Shown: positions 10,390 through 20,699 of the stretch, piece by piece
How the letters are laid out: each line of letters begins with the position of its first letter
How positions within the stretch are numbered: position 1 is the first letter of the stretch
Assembly: GCF_001642475.1 (NCBI RefSeq)
Contig: NW_019174026.1
Location: 1 to 64,000 of the forward strand
DNA: 64,000 nt
Direction of reading: 5' to 3'
Source of the DNA: Fonsecaea monophora
Taxonomy: Eukaryota > Ascomycota > Eurotiomycetes > Chaetothyriales > Herpotrichiellaceae
The notes under the pieces: model-generated
Told to the model about the DNA's origin: nothing
What the model saw: only the letters and a program-made list of their open reading frames with translations
Database searches by the model: none
Made by a program: the position numbers and the translations under genes

Positions 10390-11260
10390 CCATCCCCCCC
10401 AAACGTCTCAAAACAGCGCCATGGATGGCTGAGCTCTTTCCCTGGACTGCCTTGTCAGTTGTAAAGAGGAATCTTCGACGATGATGGGTTTTTTCGAGAC
10501 GCAAGGACTGAGCGTGGGATCGAGTGCGAGGCTGTGTGGCAGATCCGCAAGGCCCGCGGCCAGACCGAGTCACTGTCACTATACGGAGACGAGCTGCCCG
10601 TCGATTCTCTCCGCTGGCGGTTGACGTTCCATGGCTGTTGTGCTGGATGTGTGACCCTTCGAAGACCGGTCCGTCGGGTGTGTGGAGCGTTATGGCGGTG
10701 ATTCGACTTCCGACTGGGGTAGATGCATTTGTCTCCCATCACCTTCTTCGCCGGTCGGTGCTCCCTACGTTCAGTTCTCTATGGAAAAATCGCAGAACCC
10801 ACCGAATGCCCTCGGCCAGCTTGCAAATCCAAGGACAGTATGGAGAATATCCACAATCGGGGTATATCTGCGGACAAGCAAGTGATTGAAATGCCCCACG
10901 TCACCGATCAGTCATCGAGAAGAACCTTCCGAGGTGAGGGTCAGGTGTACTTTCGCTCTGTCTGCCAAACCTTTGCCATTGTGATAGCCACTGGTGGAAA
11001 ACAAGACGCGTGAAGAGACAGAGGACCGGGCGAGGGGGCGGTGTCAACTTTGATGCGAGTCCATGGCCGTCCCAAGTGTGTCGGGCACCGGATCCCTCAT
11101 GCTCATGGGGGGGTAATGAGGGTCATTGAAGCATGGGAGACCTCTCCGATTCTTACGGAAATGGCAGGGAACCAGTACCGGGCACTGGGTGGCGTCGACC
11201 TCAAACATGATCAGTCAAGTCCACACCCTTTCTCTCCTCTTGTTCCTCTTTTCCCTCTCA
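10390..11260. other. no recognisable gene
   Basis: Open frames such as 10524-10889 and 11041-11379 (plus) exist but show no known domain, no intron pattern and frequent low-complexity Ser/Arg/Pro. Nothing further can be supported here. Confidence 0.3.
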
Positions 11261-11267
11261 CGGATCT

Positions 11268-12037
11268 ATGGAGCCGCCGGAAGAACTGCTTCTCATCATT
11301 GCCGCAGATGGAGCCTCACAGTCGTTGCATGCACTGCAATCGACCTCCAAACACTTCCACCGCGATTGCCAGCCTCTAATCTATTCTGACAGCACATCCC
11401 TCTTTCTCTCTCCCGTGGACCACTGCTGGTGAAGACCATCTACGGCAGACCAGAGATAGTCATAACAAAAGCCTTCAGCATTCATGCCATTGACGAATTT
11501 GGCGATTATGAGAGAGCCTCATCTACCCAGGTCAAGACTCTCCGTGTTGAAGATATCAACGAGCCTTGAGAGAAAGGACTCCCAACCGTTTACTAGGATT
11601 ACCTCCTCCCAATCGGGTTCTCATCCTCTCCTCTCAAGAACTGGAACGCAAGTCGAGAAGCGTGGCTTGCCTTGTTGGTGTCTCCCTTGAATCGAATCAA
11701 CTTGAGAGTCTCGAATGGAATATCAAATCGGAAAAGTCTCATGACAGTGGCTACAATATTTTGATAAAGGGCGCTACATCGAATGCAGACTTGAGCGCTC
11801 CGATATACTTCCCTCCCCCGCAATGCCTACAGGTTACCAACCTCCTCTCGATCTCGGTACTTCTGTCCAGGGTCTGTCATTTTCAACGACTGGAGATCGA
11901 GCATTACCACTCTTGGTCTCTAAATCCAAGCAATTCAACCCCTCATCTCGAGTGCTTCAGGTATCTCCGCCAATTTCGTCTCCATTATGGATCAAGGATT
12001 CAGAGAGTTGTGGCGCCGACGGCATGATCTCTCAATA
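11268..12037 (+). pseudogene. F-box protein relic with LRR-like region
   Basis: The ATG at 11268 opens a frame reading 'MEPPEELLLIIAADG' followed by 'LHALQSTSKHFHRDCQPLIY'. This is the pattern of a fungal F-box: a Pro-Pro-Glu-Leu-Leu start, then a helix in which 'TSKHFHR' precedes the end of the domain. F-box proteins link substrates to SCF ubiquitin ligases through Skp1. That frame stops after about 56 codons; later pieces in other frames (about 11480-12030) contain 'TQVKTLRVEDINEP' and 'FQRLEIEHYH', which fit a leucine-rich substrate-binding region. At least three frameshifts separate the parts. The last codons run into a tandem repeat. Confidence 0.55.
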
Positions 12038-12181
12038 GGCTTTTAGAATCGTTGCAGCTGGAGTTCTCTCGAGAGGCTTCGCGAATCATTGGAGCTGGAG
12101 TCCTCTCGAGAGGCTTCGCGAATCATTCATTGCAGTTGGACTTCTCTCAAAAGGCTTCCTGAATCACTGCAGCTGGAGTTC
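12029..12181 (+). repeat. 37-bp tandem repeat, four copies
   Basis: Four copies of a unit beginning 'CTCTCGAGAGGCTTCGCGAA' and continuing '...TCATTGGAGCTGGAGT' follow each other. Copies are 37, 37, 41 and 37 bp; the third has a 4 bp insertion. The two middle copies are nearly identical, the outer ones diverged. The unit contains the palindrome CTCTCGAGAG. It sits directly at the end of the F-box relic. Confidence 0.8.
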
Positions 12182-12189
12182 TCGCGGAT

Positions 12190-13080
12190 GAGACTGAGAA
12201 TCCAAGGCCACGCTCGGGGCCGTCCGCCGCCGTGGGGGGCTGCGATCCTCGCCGCTTAGCGAGAGGCGATACCGAGGTATGAGTGAGTAAGAATCAGTCA
12301 GTGGCCGTGTAGGCGGCGTAATTTATAGGCGTGAGGAGGAAACGCGTGCGCCGCCGTAGCAGACGGTTAAACGCGGTAGCTGGACTCAGAGTTCCCATGC
12401 ATGTCGTTGGCCATATCCTGGAGCCACTCGCCTGAAATCGCAAGCCGCGAGAAGAAGTCCTGGCGTTGTATTGGTGGTTCAAAAGCCACCGTACACCAGG
12501 GAAGACTCTGACCGATCCCAGAATCTATCCGTCATGCGAGTGCCGGCATTCATGTTCAACCCTTCTTAACCTTTCCGACTCAATTTGTCTGGTAGAGGGT
12601 GCTATCAGAGATTCTCACTCTACACATGAGCGCGGATAAGGGGCAGCAGGTTGGAGAGATATACCATTCGTCATCATTGTGTGCAGCTATATACGGAATC
12701 CTTCGCTCAGCCCGTCGGACGACTCGACAAGCTCACTCTTCTTTAGCCATCCCTTCCAAAATGGAATGAAGAGGCTCGCCGAAGCTTACCATACACGTAA
12801 GGGTACTTTACACATCTCGATCTCAGGGGTGAATAGCGTCTGGCATGCGCGAGAGTTCCAAGAACGGGCTACTAGCGGTCGAGAAGAGCCGTTATGCGAT
12901 CTCTGGCCAGCATTTTGTCCCTTCGAATGTGTGTTTCTGCCGGGGCAGGACGGGAATTTCAACCACGCAAATCGAACCGAGCAGACATCATTCCCCCATG
13001 TCAAGTGAAGATCCGAATGCGGGAGATTTCCATGCTCAATCAACCCGCCTTTCGGCCCAGACTGACTACTTCCAAGGTCA
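12190..13080. other. mostly unassigned; may hold the start of the oxidase relic
   Basis: No recognisable domain occurs in any frame. The segment from about 12,680 to 13,080 has open plus-strand frames that could hold the decayed N-terminal half of the molybdenum oxidase relic that follows, but no cysteine ligand or cofactor motif could be found. Confidence 0.25.
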
Positions 13081-13089
13081 AGCTTTTTC

Positions 13090-13590
13090 CATTGACGGAC
13101 AGTGCACGAAACAGACTACGTGGTGCACGTCTCATGGTCCAAAGTCAAATACGACGAAGTTCTCCTCTGCTGGGAGATGAACGGGGAGCCCACTCCCAGC
13201 CATTTCACGGCTATCCGGTGAGAATCATGGGTGCTGGGGTATATTGGTGCTCGAATTGTGAAATGGGTGTACAGGATCAAGGCTATTGAGCAATCCTTCA
13301 CTCTCACCAGTCTAAAGCACAGAAATCTCTATCTCAAGTAAGTTGGTTTGGGACTATTGCCCCTCTTTGCCACCCCCCAGGCTGACCAGAAATAGCCAGC
13401 AGGCGGGCAAGCATAATCATCAACCAACAACCAACGGACGCGGCATTCAGATTCAGGAAATGCCCGTGAGCTCCGCCATCATGTCTCCGTGGACGCGTTT
13501 CAGGACCGGTACAAACCAATATCAACCGCGGGCCATGTACCGAAATACTGAGCAGTGGAACAGAAAGCAAGAAGTATCAGTCTGAGGTTC
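13090..13590 (+). pseudogene. sulfite oxidase family (Mo-cofactor) relic
   Basis: About 13,149-13,180 reads 'DEVLLCWEMNGEPTP', and after a one-base frameshift comes 'FHGYPVRI' and, after another, 'YIGARIVKWVYRIKAIE'; at about 13,455-13,490 another frame gives 'IQEMPVSSAIMSPW'. These are the conserved end of the molybdopterin domain and the start of the Mo-co dimerisation domain of sulfite oxidases and related eukaryotic oxidoreductases, which oxidise sulfite using a molybdenum cofactor. The catalytic Cys and the cytochrome b5 part are not found. Three frameshifts in under 200 bp make this a relic. Confidence 0.65.
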
Positions 13591-14720
13591 GAGGGACGAG
13601 GTTCGAGTTGCGAGGTGTGTTCACGTCGCGTCAGCATCACTGGAAAGCCGGAATACAGCTTCTGAAGTCTACTAGAGAGGACTTGAACAGTGGGATGTGT
13701 GAAACGGAAGTCCCTATTTTGAACGCGTCGAAATACTAGAGACAATGTGGCCCTTTTTGGTCCAGAGACGACCCCATCAGCAGGAATATCGGAGCCGACC
13801 TCTGGAAGACCGCTCGGAGGCGGCTCCGGTGCTCGCCTGTCCGAAGCTGCCTCACAACTTGAAGGCGATTCAAGTGAACTGAAGTCATGGGATAAGGAAG
13901 GGTGGATAAAGAGCATCGACATATGCCAGATACTTTTGGTGCTTGGCCGCTGCTACAACGAGGACGTGGTCCTTCTGACCCGGAGAGGTGAAACTCACCA
14001 TGATGGATGATGCGGAATGTCAAAGTAGGTCTCCTTGCCTACTTCCTGTCTCCAAAACCCCTTGGCCGTCGAGAAGACCTGTGGGTGGCCGAGCGCCTTA
14101 GCGTCCTTGTTCAAGTGCCAGGCATCCGGCATGGGAACGTCCTCTTCTTCTTCTTCTTCTGCCCTCCGCGCATCAGAGGCGCCACCTTCCAGCGGCATAC
14201 CCGCCATGCAGAGGATGAGATCCTCAGAAAATCTCTGTACCACCACCGTTGCCGTGGCATCTTGGTCTCGGTCTCGAACCTGCGATGCCGATCTATCCTC
14301 CTCCCCTGAACAACATACCACTACTCCAGACACAGAAAACAGATGGAGAGAGAGGGGTCTCGTAGGCGTCCACGACAGGCAACGCGGCAGTGCTCAAGTG
14401 GTCTCAAACAACGATACCCAATATGTTTGAGGGCTTTGAATCACTTTACAGCTCGCCTCGACGGTGAGCCGCTTCCACGACAAGCAGTAAGGTTAGGTCG
14501 GAGCGAGGTCAGCGTTATCTCCGAGGATGCGGTGAGGAGGATGTCGATGAAGCCGTCGTACGCGGTATGTTTCGAGTTGTACGGGTAGGTGCCGTCACTC
14601 CGTCTGCACATACCCTCCTGACAAGCTAGTAGGGTCCTCAAGATGTATGCCATGACGGAGAGAACAGAATGTAAGTGGAATAACTTGATTGATTGATTGA
14701 TCAGGTAAGGAAATCTATTT
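13590..14720. other. no recognisable gene
   Basis: Open frames on both strands (13747-14010 and 14035-14430 plus; 13995-14333 minus) include a run of acidic or serine codons from a CTT/TCC-rich tract near 14,145-14,162. A short TTGATTGATTGATTGA microsatellite lies at about 14,684-14,701. No domain is recognised. Confidence 0.3.
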
Positions 14721-14724
14721 AGCG

Positions 14725-14800
14725 CACCTGCGGACTTGTCGTGTGCCGAGGTGGGAATTATTCGGCTAATATTCCCGATATGGTTAGCGCAACAACGCAG
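14725..14800 (-). repeat. dispersed repeat copy 1 (possible transposon or LTR end)
   Basis: A stretch of about 75 bp matches 62,288-62,364 with several mismatches and small indels. Shared blocks are 'GCACCTGCGGACTTGT', 'ATTATTCGGCT' and 'GGTTAG.GCAACA'. Read on the minus strand, the second copy starts TGTTGC, a plausible start of a long terminal repeat. Flanks of the two copies do not match. No coding function is visible. Confidence 0.55.
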
Positions 14801-14809
14801 ACGGCTGGT

Positions 14810-15740
14810 CTCTACCAAAACTGCGCTCATCTCTTCCGCCACCCTGTGCTGAGATTGACCTGTATCCTCTATGAACAGCTCGTGCCCTACATTGAAGACC
14901 AATCCGTCCACCCTCGAGACACTGAAGTCTACGATCCGAGTCGCGCTCACGCTATCGACGCCTCCACGAACCCTCCACTACGGCCTCCAGCTCGAGACGA
15001 GATTCATCGAAGAAATTGAACAAACGACAGTGGTGCTTCTGAAGGAATGCTCAAGTTCGGTCATATTCCTTTCAGATGGACGAGATCCCAGGCACAGCAG
15101 CTCTTCCGACCCGATCGAACCTTGCCCGTATCTCAAAATCGATCGATGCCGCCCTCTCGCAGCAGCTGGAGGAATGGAATCTCGCCCTTTGCGACAAAGC
15201 CGAAGATTTGGTCACTGGTGATGGCATTTCAGGTATGCAGCCTGAGAAGGCCGCTGGTCCTATAATGCACGCCAAGATAAGAGCCGGACTACAACAATCT
15301 TGTGACGTCGGTACACGGCCTGACCGAACTACGACAGATATTCGGCTTGCGATAGCCAGTGAGATGTTCGACTACAACCTAGGTACCCACGGGACGACTG
15401 GCAATACTATAACGTCACTACTCTTTGGACTGTCACGCAACCCAAACATCCAAGAGAAGTTGCGCCAGCAACTCTGGACATTTATGCCTCCAGAGGTCAC
15501 TCCTTTGAGTCCTCCTGACCTTTGGGAATCTTGACGGCTGTTCTTCTCTCAATGCCGTCGTTCTCGAGACCCTCTGAGTTTGGCCTCTAACACCACGTGG
15601 CCGCCCTCGTTTGTCCCTATTAATCAGCGCGTTCATTTGCCACGCGAAGAGCACGATCATGGCAAGGGCCACCATACATACGGCATTTTAGACATGGGTG
15701 GCGCACCCGCACAGATTGCGTTTGCACCACTCGAGGTCGA
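14810..15740 (+). pseudogene. cytochrome P450 relic
   Basis: The best part (15076-15534) includes the I-helix 'GTTGNTITSLLFGLSRNP' followed by 'IQEKLRQQL', and, in other frames further on, 'LNAVVLETL' (K-helix approach) and a proline/arginine-rich stretch like the region before the heme loop. P450s are heme monooxygenases of the ER membrane. The usual acidic residue of the I-helix motif (AGxDT) appears as Gly here. The ExxR pair is damaged and the Cys heme-ligand loop is not seen. An upstream piece at 14,810-15,020 may be the earlier helices. Frameshifts near 15,535 and 15,580 break the gene. Confidence 0.65.
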
Positions 15741-15744
15741 AATT

Positions 15745-16860
15745 TGAAGCGAGCGCAAGTGCGAATGAAATCTTACCGACTCCGGGTGTTGAATTAATAC
15801 CAGCTATGGCTCGATAATCTGGATCCTCGATCGGATGTTTTTGCTGTCGATGATGGCATTTGGTGCAAAGCCCCGACCAGCGTGGAACTGCGCAATGTGC
15901 GTCAAGGTCCCTCTTTGCTACGGGATCTGGGACAAGTTCGACTCCCTCTCCAGCATCCTGATCTCGCTGGGCTTAGTGCCGCCGTCGGTATCTACGGCAT
16001 AGCCAAACACCTGCACGCGCGGCACATCGTCTCGCCCCTTATTGCCCAGCACCTCCTACACCCTGAGCATACCGCTGCCCCCGAGGTGGGCGGCCAGCGT
16101 CTCGCAGGCGTCCTCGATAAGACCCCCGAGTCTCCCATCTCCGGTCACCCGTGTTCTCCCGCGAGAGTAGCCTACAGCAGCGGGCGATGCTTCTGAGGTT
16201 ATAGACGTTCTCCTGTTACGAAGTCCGGGTCGGCAACAGCTCTTGTGGCAGGTTCGTTTGGGAAAAAAACAAAAAAAAAAAAAAAAATCTCGCTCACATG
16301 ATCCCGCAGCTTGCTCGATATGTGGTAGCAGGATTTCCAGACGCGTGTTTTCAGCCGCGATGGAGCACCAAGGCCCGTATCAGAGGGAATCGGAGAATAT
16401 ACAAAGGGTAGGGGCAAGAGACATGGCAAACAGAGGGCTGGTGCCCGCGTGATGAAGGAGATTGGGGGCACAGCACAAACGTTTCGCTACAGCTCTTGCA
16501 CGGCCATCTTTCAGGATCCGGCCTCATTTCCCGTCTTCTCCCAGCGTGGAGACGACGACGGCGATGCGCTTCGTGTACTACCCGAACGAGACACCACATA
16601 CCCCGATCCGCTTCACGAGACTCTTTACAGCCACACAGCAAAGCATCGGTGTCTCGGTCTGATCGAACTCCCTCGTTGTTGCCAGAGAGGAACCAATCCA
16701 AAGCCTCGTCTTCCCACTCTCGTGTACACTACCATCTCCGACATTATGACATGTTTCGGAGTGATCGGGCCTTCTTCTTGCTCGAGGCTGAGAAAGTTGT
16801 CCCAGCTGTTGTCGGGGAGTTTCCTGATGGGGACCGGTTCGGACTGGTGACTGCGAGGAG
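15745..16860. other. unassigned, with a poly-A tract
   Basis: No domain is recognised. Open frames on the minus strand between 16,200 and 15,690 have some coding character ('HLGGSGMLRV', 'GRDDVPRVQVFGYAVD') but I cannot name them. A 25-base A tract interrupted once lies at 16,263-16,287; it could be the tail of a retroposed copy, but no retroposon body was identified. Confidence 0.25.
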
Positions 16861-16865
16861 ATAGC

Positions 16866-17020
16866 GGTCGCGCTCCATGATACATTCTCCCAATTCGGTG
16901 ATATCCTCAGCTGCAAGGTCGCCCAGGACGAGCTTGGAAACTCAAAGGGCTCGACCATGACATATCCAGATCGCAAGGTTCAGAAAGAGCGTCACGAGGA
17001 ACTTGTACCGCGTGCCGACA
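16866..17020 (+). pseudogene. fragment of poly(A)-binding protein RRM2
   Basis: Bases 16,866-16,960 read 'LHDTFSQFGDILSCKVAQ' followed by 'DELGNSKG', which matches the start of the second RNA-recognition motif of eukaryotic poly(A)-binding protein: helix 1, then the strand 'ILSCKV' and the 'GNSKG' turn before RNP1. PABP coats mRNA poly(A) tails and supports translation. The RNP1 strand that should follow is missing; instead 'RKVQKERHEEL' appears, which resembles the linker after RRM2, so an internal deletion is likely. Only about 30-50 residues of a roughly 600-800 residue protein are present. A functional copy should exist elsewhere. Confidence 0.6.
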
Positions 17021-17157
17021 CGGGAAGGGCCATGCGACAGGCCTGGCTGACCAGGCCCCAACAGATGCTGGGGCCCGAAACACAAACAACCCACAGGACC
17101 TGCACGAATTCAGGTGTGAGACACTTGGGTGCGCCTCACGTTCTTTAAAACCTGAAA

Positions 17158-18010
17158 GTGCACAGGGTGATGGTCGATCTATGGACTACGGTACCTTCAA
17201 CACACAAAACTTGGGTCACCCAGCTGTTTGTGCCAGTATGGAGCCGTCTCAAGCCTTGTCAGGATCTCCTTGCTGCGACAAACGTCCAACAAAGTTGGAT
17301 CGACTCCAAGAATACCCCAAGGGCCGCAGTAACCTTGAGTGAGCGACTCCCGCCGGCGACTTTGCAGGTCGCAATCACCATGAGGACGCTCAAAAGGCGA
17401 AAAGTATGGTTCATCAACCTCCAACCAAGGGAGTTCTCTACGAACCCTGTCCAGAGAGGTAGCCAGGAGGCCTGCGGATACGAAGAGGAAGTGCAAGGCG
17501 CGCCCTCGAGCAGCAGCACCCTGGTATTCGAGCTCCTCGGGGCAATTGAATACTATATATATTACTGTCTGGCTTCTATTGCCAGCGCATACCGGTACGT
17601 TAAGAAGCTCGCAGGCCTCGAATTTATTCGGCATACATTAACATCCCATAGCATACCAGATCTCTCTGATCTCGAAAATGCCCGCTACAAGGACGAAACA
17701 GCACAAGAGTTCATTGATAAACGCAGGGAATACCTACAGCGTGAGCTGAGGGAGTCACAAGCAAACCATGATGCCGCCAACATCGGTCGAGCCTGCGCAT
17801 GACGCGGTGGCCAGCGGAGAGGACACTCAACAAGATGTGCCTGGCCCTATCACGAATAAAAGTATCTATCTGCGCCCCGCTCCTAACGCGGACGTTCCGG
17901 GTATGAAGGCCATTCTCAATTTGCAATATTACTCACGGTATTCGTCCTTCGGAACTGGCAGAGATAGGCGATGATGACATGTATCAGCGGCTGGAGCATT
18001 CAACCGATTT
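17158..18010 (+). pseudogene. GNAT-acetyltransferase-like relic
   Basis: A 214-codon frame (17158-17802) contains 'YYIYYCLASIASAYRYVKKL' and a charged helix 'RYKDETAQEFIDKRREYLQ'. An overlapping frame continues with 'IYLRPAPNADVPGMKAIL', the typical first strand and helix of a GNAT N-acetyltransferase, and a third frame ends with 'IGDDDMYQRLEHSTDFYHQ'. The frames shift at about 17,770 and 17,940. The acetyl-CoA binding loop (Q/RxxGxG/A) is not seen. The last 32 bases recur almost exactly at 36,081-36,112, so this gene or family left two fragments in the window. Confidence 0.42.
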
Positions 18011-18101
18011 CTACCATCAACGGCGAAGCAACGCACGTCATAGCCGTCCCTAGCATGGCAAGCAGAGTAGACGGAGCAATGATGTCCACACTGTCGTCGT
18101 T

Positions 18102-18425
18102 TCAAATCAGGAGAAATAACAAGAATATCGGGACCGCGGCCAGAAATCCCAAGCTTACAAGAGCTTTAGGTCCACGTCTGTCGGTAGTGCTGCCCACCCA
18201 TATTGCAATAAAAGCTGGAGCAGCCACGGGGATCAAGATGAATCCTGCACCCTGAGGGTCCCAGGAAAAGACTTGGAGGACAAAGAGTGGCAAGACGGCG
18301 TCCAGGGACGTGATCAACGCGACCTGAACGAAAGTCGTCCCGGGAAGCTCTGCAGCCCAACGTCCGCGAATACTCTCCTGGCTAGATAGGTGGCTCCCGC
18401 TAGAAGTCGAGGCATGAAGCATCAC
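18102..18425 (-). pseudogene. MFS transporter, C-terminal-half fragment (inverted)
   Basis: The minus strand reads 'VQVALITSLDAVLPLFVL' and then a GAGFILIP helix and 'STTDRRGPKALVSLGF'. This is the pattern of helices 7-9 of a fungal major facilitator transporter: a loop with an arginine-rich 'TDRRG' turn between two hydrophobic helices. The N-terminal half of what may be the same gene lies on the plus strand at 19,063-20,690. Their opposed orientation implies an inversion or two different genes. The sequence right of 18,425 (to about 18,990) has no clear membrane helix. Confidence 0.65.
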
Positions 18426-19062
18426 GTCTTACTCACAGTATTTGAGGGTCTCGTCCGCCACGGGTATTTCAAAGGAAGACCTCACACTTCCCTCTGAACT
18501 CGGGTGCAAAGAGACATCACCAGAGAGACGGAAGACAGACATCAACGTGTCATTCTCCAATCACTCAGCGCGGTTGGCACAGACAGACAACCTGGCTGGG
18601 TAAGCCATCTCCGAACATCTGATCAATCCCTGCCGACAACGGACAGAAAGACATGTGGCAACAAGGGCCACCTCAGACCACCACCACTGACTGCGGACGC
18701 GTCTTCTGACATCCCTGCGATTCGACCGCATGCAGAATTTTCCTGTTCCGAAGAGCCCCCATCTTATGCTCGTCAAAGAGGTGTCGGTCGGCCTCACCTG
18801 ATGGACAAAACAGAGACTTCGGCCCTTCTGGGTGATGGCGGAGCTTCGCCAGGCAAGCGAAAACACCTTCTATCACTGTCAGACATCCATTTGGCAGCCT
18901 GCTCGTGACCAACTTGGGCTGATTGGGACTTGATACGCCATCGATAGGCTCCACTCCCTCATCATGGTAGCAAAACATATCAGGGGACTTTTACGGGGCG
19001 TGGGGCTTTATCGTGTCAGATAGGCTCCTCTGTGGGTGCGGACTCGATCCTCCGAGGCGTTC

Positions 19063-20690
19063 ATCGTGGCCAGATGCGCCTTGGCCATCTTCACTGACTC
19101 ATTTCTCTACGGCGTGGTATGTGCATGGGCCTCCGAATTCCAACCATTTCATTGACGTGTCGCAAGGTGATCCCAGCGTTTCCATTCACACTCGTGGATG
19201 GTGCCTGCTAAAGCGTGGAAGACACCATTCGTGGTCTATTCCGATGCGAGCGTCGTCTTCTGCTCTCCTCTCGTCGTCCAGTAAACGAGCAGAAAGTGCC
19301 CAAGAGGAGAGGAAGCGAGAAAGGCTGGGAGGAGACGCGACATGTTTACCCCATTGTCTGTCTGCTTTGCATTGAGAGTAGACTGAGTTCAGTGATTGTC
19401 GAGGGCTGCTTCACCAGCCGCTGAACATACAGTGTGTCGACGCCTCATTCATTCTGGTCTCTGAGAATTGTTACAAAGGGTATTCTCCTTCACGAACGTC
19501 TCCTCGGCTCCCATCCGAGGAGCGAGTTGGCATATCGTCGAGCAGTGGTACATTGAGATCTTCAATGTTGGACCCAGCCATCCGCTAAATGGCCTCAGTC
19601 GGCCCAGGGACGTCAGTGCTGTTGGGTTGCTATGCAGGAGGCAGTCCGGTCACTTCGCCTGTCGCGGGCTATCTAGTTGACCGTATCGCCTCGCACGGCT
19701 ACCACATTCTCTCTGCACGAGCCAGTTTCCTTGGTGGAAAATCAACACCACTGGAATGCTGGACACTCGCTGATAATCTTGCCCAGCACCGTCCTCATCT
19801 GCTCTCGCGCAGCTCCCAGACTACTACGTTTATGGGCACAACCTCTGGGCTCGAAATCCTCGGACTGGTTGGTCACCAGCTTTAGCCATGGCGGCACTCC
19901 CAGGGCCGCTTCTATGACTCTGTCTTCTAAGATTAATGGGTGGGAGGAACAGGTAAAAAGACCTCGTCCCAGTGCAGGCACCTCCTCCTCCTCCTCCTCC
20001 GATTGAGACCACTACCGCGCATACATACCCTCTTGGTCCGCTGGCGGGCGCACGTTGCGCCATCTTCATAGCGGCAGTGCTCTTTCAGATTGTCTCGACT
20101 GCTCTTCTGTCTATCGGCAACTCTACAGTCTAAATGATCCTCGGGCGAGCGCTGCAGGGAGCTTCGAGTGCCCTTACACGGACGGCATCAGCAGAATGCA
20201 GAGACTAAACATGACCGCAGGCGCAGGAGCAGGACAAGCCATCGAAGATGAGTACATTCTTGAAAATGGGTACATTCTCGGTCGAGAACTGCGAGACTAT
20301 CTCAGGTCTCGCAGTCACAGGGGCGAGGGTCTTGAAAGATGGATGCAGTTGTATCAGATCTGATGTCCCTCTTCCGCGAGCGGATAGCTGCCCTCACACA
20401 CACCGGCGACACGGTCAGCAAGGACGAATTGGGACCAAATACGCTGTTTTGCAGCTTCGGCATGAACCTCGCTATGGTGCTCTCTCCGCCGATGGGAGGA
20501 GTATCGTTAAAGGACAGTGGGTACGGCGCAGTCTATGGAGTTGTGTTCGGCCTTCTCTCGCTGGACCTCATCTGGCGACTGGGGATCTTGGAGAGGAGCA
20601 CTGCGACAGAGTATGGAAAGACCCGAGGACGAGGGCTACTGGAGAGTCGCTGTTGGAGATCACGGTACACCTGTTATCATTGCCTCGCCT
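19063..20690 (+). pseudogene. MFS transporter, N-terminal-half relic with one intron
   Basis: Starting near 19,080, 'LAIFTDSFLYGV' is a typical first MFS helix. It is followed by a GT-AG intron at 19117-19166 (50 nt, GTATGT donor), after which 'VIPAFPFTL' continues the helix pair. Further pieces in changing frames are 'SPVAGYLVDR' (19,650-19,690), the helix-4/5 region near 20,040-20,180 with 'ALTRTA', and 'AVYGVVFGLLSLDLIWRLG' (20,524-20,586), the end of helix 6. Substrate cannot be inferred. Several frameshifts and a broken stretch around 19,200-19,460 make it nonfunctional. Confidence 0.62.
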
Positions 20691-20699
20691 ACGGAGTCG

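Noticed and set aside
16263..16287. Poly-A tract as a retroposon tail
   Set aside because: No reverse transcriptase, LINE or processed-gene body was identified upstream, and there is no target-site duplication visible.
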